Part shown: positions 62,038 to 64,000 of the stretch, in pieces
Layout: the number at the start of each line of letters is the position of its first letter
Position numbering within the stretch: position 1 is the first letter of the stretch
NCBI GenBank assembly: GCA_003216815.1
Contig: QCIG01000006.1
Span: forward strand, 1 to 64,000
Direction: 5' to 3'
Source of the DNA: Prochlorococcus sp. AG-402-K14
GTDB taxonomy: Bacteria; Cyanobacteriota; Cyanobacteriia; PCC-6307; Cyanobiaceae
DNA: 64,000 bases
Translations under genes and position numbers: made by a program
Notes under the pieces: model-generated
What the model saw: the letters and a program-made list of their open reading frames with translations, nothing else
The model's database searches: none
What the model was told of the DNA's origin: nothing

Positions 62038-62589
62038 ATGTCAGATCAAATCATAAAAAAAGAGCTGGAAATTCTTTCAAAAAAAGAACTTAACAGAACT
62101 ATTAAAAGACTGGCATCTCAAATTTTGGAGAAGGTTCCAGATACGAATTCTCTATTGCTTGTTGGGATCCCTACTAGAGGAGTTTATTTATCTAAATTAT
62201 TGGCAATTTATTTAGAGGAATTATCTGGTGAACCAGTTGAAAGTGGTTGCTTGGATCCTACTTTTCATAGAGATGATCTTTCAAAGGTTGGCACTCGAAT
62301 AGCTCAAGCAACTAATTTACCATCGACTGTCGATGACAGAGAGGTCGTTCTAATTGATGATGTTATATACACAGGTAGAACTATCAAAGCAGCACTAGAG
62401 GCTTTACATTCATGGGGGAGAGCAAAGAGAATTATGCTAGTTGCGATGGTAGATAGAGGTCACAGAGAAGTCCCAATTCAGCCAGATTTTTGTGGACGAG
62501 TCGTTCCTACCAGCAAAGACGAGTCTATTGACCTTAGATTAAGAGAAGTTGATGGAGAGGAAGGTATATTTTTATGTAAAAAACTATAA
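62038..62589 (+). CDS. pyrR: PyrR-type protein: pyrimidine attenuation regulator / uracil phosphoribosyltransferase
   Basis: This 183-aa protein has the PyrR fold. LLLVGIPTRGVYLSKLLA precedes the PRPP-binding loop REVVLIDDVIYTGRTIKAALEAL, followed by RIMLVAMVDRGHREVPIQPDFCGRVVPTSKDESIDLRL, all diagnostic. PyrR binds pyr mRNA leaders in Gram-positives and can make UMP from uracil. No pyr gene is adjacent, so the enzymatic role may prevail here; that is inference. Confidence 0.93.
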   Translation: MSDQIIKKELEILSKKELNRTIKRLASQILEKVPDTNSLLLVGIPTRGVYLSKLLAIYLEELSGEPVESGCLDPTFHRDDLSKVGTRIAQATNLPSTVDDREVVLIDDVIYTGRTIKAALEALHSWGRAKRIMLVAMVDRGHREVPIQPDFCGRVVPTSKDESIDLRLREVDGEEGIFLCKKL

Positions 62590-62617
62590 GAAAATAATCT
62601 TAAAAAATATTAGATAG

Positions 62618-64000
62618 TTATCTTATATTGCCAAGGTTCTGACTTGTTATTGCATCATTATTCCTTAAATCGATACCTACTATTTCGAGTTGACACTTGT
62701 CATTAATATTAAAACTTAATTTAATACAATCTTGACCAATCCTCCCAGGAGGATCAAGAGGAATTGAAATTATAGTATTATTTATCTTCTTTACTTTGTC
62801 CTTAGATTCGATTTTCTTCAAAGAGGGTAACCCATTAATATAAATAATCTCATTTGAACCTTCTTCCTCAGGTTCTCCAATTATCAAATCAATACACAAT
62901 TGATTATTTATACTTGCCGCTAAAATTATATCGAGTGGTTTAGTTGTAGGCCATGGTTGACCTGCTAGAAAAAGAGGGTGCCATATATGTTTTTCATTTT
63001 TTTTATTCCAACATCTTAAGCTCACCCCTTTATTGAGAACATCTTTTATTTGAACACCTGGTGTTAGATTTAATGCTCCTAATGCAATTGCCTCAATAGG
63101 GGGAGGAGTTAGAAAAGGAATTGAATTGCAAAGATTACTTAAATAATTCTTAATTAAAGGTATTTGTGAGCCTCCCCCAACTAAAACAACACTATCAAGA
63201 TCTTTTAATTCAAATGAATTTCGTTTTGCGATATTAATTGTTTGTTTGAAAAGTATTTTAATACTTTCTAAAAGTCCTTTATCAATAAGTAACTCTTCCA
63301 AACCAGCTTTTGATAGACTTAAGAATTTTTCTTCATTTTGATTAATTATTATTTTTTTTGAAATAGTTAATGTATCTTTTATACCTACTTTGCTTAGATC
63401 ACATTTAAGTTCCTCTGCGATACTCAAGATTAAATTTGTAGGTTCTTCATCTGGTAATAAATGATTAGCGATCCATCTATCTATATCTTTACCACCTATG
63501 CGAATTCCTGCTTTGCCTAGGACTTTTGCTGTTCGAAGAACTTGAGTACTTTTCCCTTCTAGATTATTTCCATCAAATCTAATAAGTTGCGCTATTGGTG
63601 AAGCTTCGCCTTCCCCTCCCTCTAACGCAACAATGGACATATCAATTGTGCTTCCCCCAAAATCTAAAACAAGCAATGTTAATCCTGGCGCCAGTCCAGC
63701 TCCCATCGCTGCAGCAGTAGGTTCATCAACTAAAGCAATCTCTTTTACTTTTAAGGACTTACATACTTTGACTAGCCAAGTTCTATATTCTCGGTATGTG
63801 TCTACAGGAGCAGTTAAGACAAGTCTTTTAATGTTTACTTTCGCTGAGGCTTTTTCCCAAATATTGTGAATTAAAATCTCTCCAGCTTTTTCTGGGGGGA
63901 TTTTTGAATTATAGATAGGATCAATTTTTGGAGATCCTATCCATCGTTTAAAATCTTGGCTTAATTTATTTTCTTTGTCTGCACTGATAAGGTTTAAATC
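62618..64000 (-). CDS. Divergent Hsp70-like ATPase (partial, N-terminus outside window)
   Basis: The track starts this ORF at 63706, but the same frame stays open to base 64000, adding 98 residues without a stop; the visible part is 460 aa. It has Hsp70 ATPase motifs: LTAPVDTYREYRTWL, VDEPTAAAMGAG (canonical NEPTAAALAYG), LLVLDFGGSTIDMSIV (phosphate 2) and VVLVGGGSQIPLIKNYL (adenosine). The last 150 residues bear little resemblance to the DnaK substrate domain. It is a non-canonical DnaK relative of unknown client. Confidence 0.85.
   Translation of the reverse strand, partial: DLNLISADKENKLSQDFKRWIGSPKIDPIYNSKIPPEKAGEILIHNIWEKASAKVNIKRLVLTAPVDTYREYRTWLVKVCKSLKVKEIALVDEPTAAAMGAGLAPGLTLLVLDFGGSTIDMSIVALEGGEGEASPIAQLIRFDGNNLEGKSTQVLRTAKVLGKAGIRIGGKDIDRWIANHLLPDEEPTNLILSIAEELKCDLSKVGIKDTLTISKKIIINQNEEKFLSLSKAGLEELLIDKGLLESIKILFKQTINIAKRNSFELKDLDSVVLVGGGSQIPLIKNYLSNLCNSIPFLTPPPIEAIALGALNLTPGVQIKDVLNKGVSLRCWNKKNEKHIWHPLFLAGQPWPTTKPLDIILAASINNQLCIDLIIGEPEEEGSNEIIYINGLPSLKKIESKDKVKKINNTIISIPLDPPGRIGQDCIKLSFNINDKCQLEIVGIDLRNNDAITSQNLGNIR

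Overview
The window is a gene-dense, AT-rich chromosome segment from a marine picocyanobacterium, most likely a low-light-adapted Prochlorococcus. The evidence is the split RNA polymerase beta' subunit (rpoC1 and rpoC2), an Hlip-type light-stress peptide, a PSRP-3/Ycf65 ribosomal protein, Ycf35 and a cyanobacterial PII protein. The two-subunit b/b' ATP synthase, the BioK-type biotin operon, and very short intergenic spaces with many 4-base gene overlaps point the same way. Strain-level placement is inference. I see no rRNA or tRNA gene, insertion sequence, prophage or CRISPR array.

Layout. 1-3121 (-): rimP, nusA, ylxR, infB (infB leaves the window). 3299-5191 (+): an HtrA-type protease and rpiA. 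5178-6527 (-): hisD. 6645-18711 (+): rpsT, tatD, rpoB, rpoC1, rpoC2, a 50-aa Hlip gene missed by the ORF track, and rlmN. 18740-23878 (+): a sodium:solute symporter, a 41-aa membrane microprotein also missed by the track, a HEAT-repeat protein, then a tight DUF2997 / Ycf35 (DUF1257) / ferredoxin / aldo-keto reductase cluster. 23875-25142: rsmG (-) and a J-domain membrane protein (+). 25195-29822 (-): the biotin operon bioF-bioK-bioC-bioD-bioA. 29952-32729 (+): a Ski2-like helicase. 32760-35873 (-): fumC, purB and a small conserved protein. 35969-36763 (+): tlyA. 36766-37372 (-): glnB and a small upstream gene. 37549-37971 (+): queF. 37960-41230 (-): ftsW, ccdA, ccs1. 41659-48888 (+): the ATP synthase operon atpI-B-E-b'-F-H-A-G, followed by a 75-aa ORF and a DUF3326 gene. 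48907-53499 (-): a DUF21/CBS protein, a DUF697-like GTPase, nadD and nadE, linked by 4-base overlaps. 53596-55619 (+): pepP and the PSRP-3 gene. 55671-57598 (-): atpC and atpD. 57822-59837 (+): groES and groEL. 60007-61876 (-): secG and gpmI. 62038-62589 (+): pyrR. 62618-64000 (-): a divergent Hsp70-like gene, cut by the window edge.

The content is mostly core housekeeping: transcription, translation, energy conversion, protein folding, cofactors (biotin, NAD, cytochrome c heme attachment) and nitrogen signalling. The less explained parts are small conserved proteins and non-coding structure. The strongest candidates are the DUF2997/Ycf35/ferredoxin/AKR cluster, a leader with mutually exclusive helices upstream of rimP, hairpins flanking the c-subunit gene atpE, a terminator-like hairpin in the groESL leader, and the Hlip gene translationally overlapped with rlmN. 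I found no obvious novel defence or mobile system.

All functional calls rest on motifs and family resemblance read by eye; no database search or folding program was run. Seven starts differ from the ORF track (htrA, rpsT, rlmN, bioC, tlyA, the 75-aa gene upstream of glnB, and pepP).
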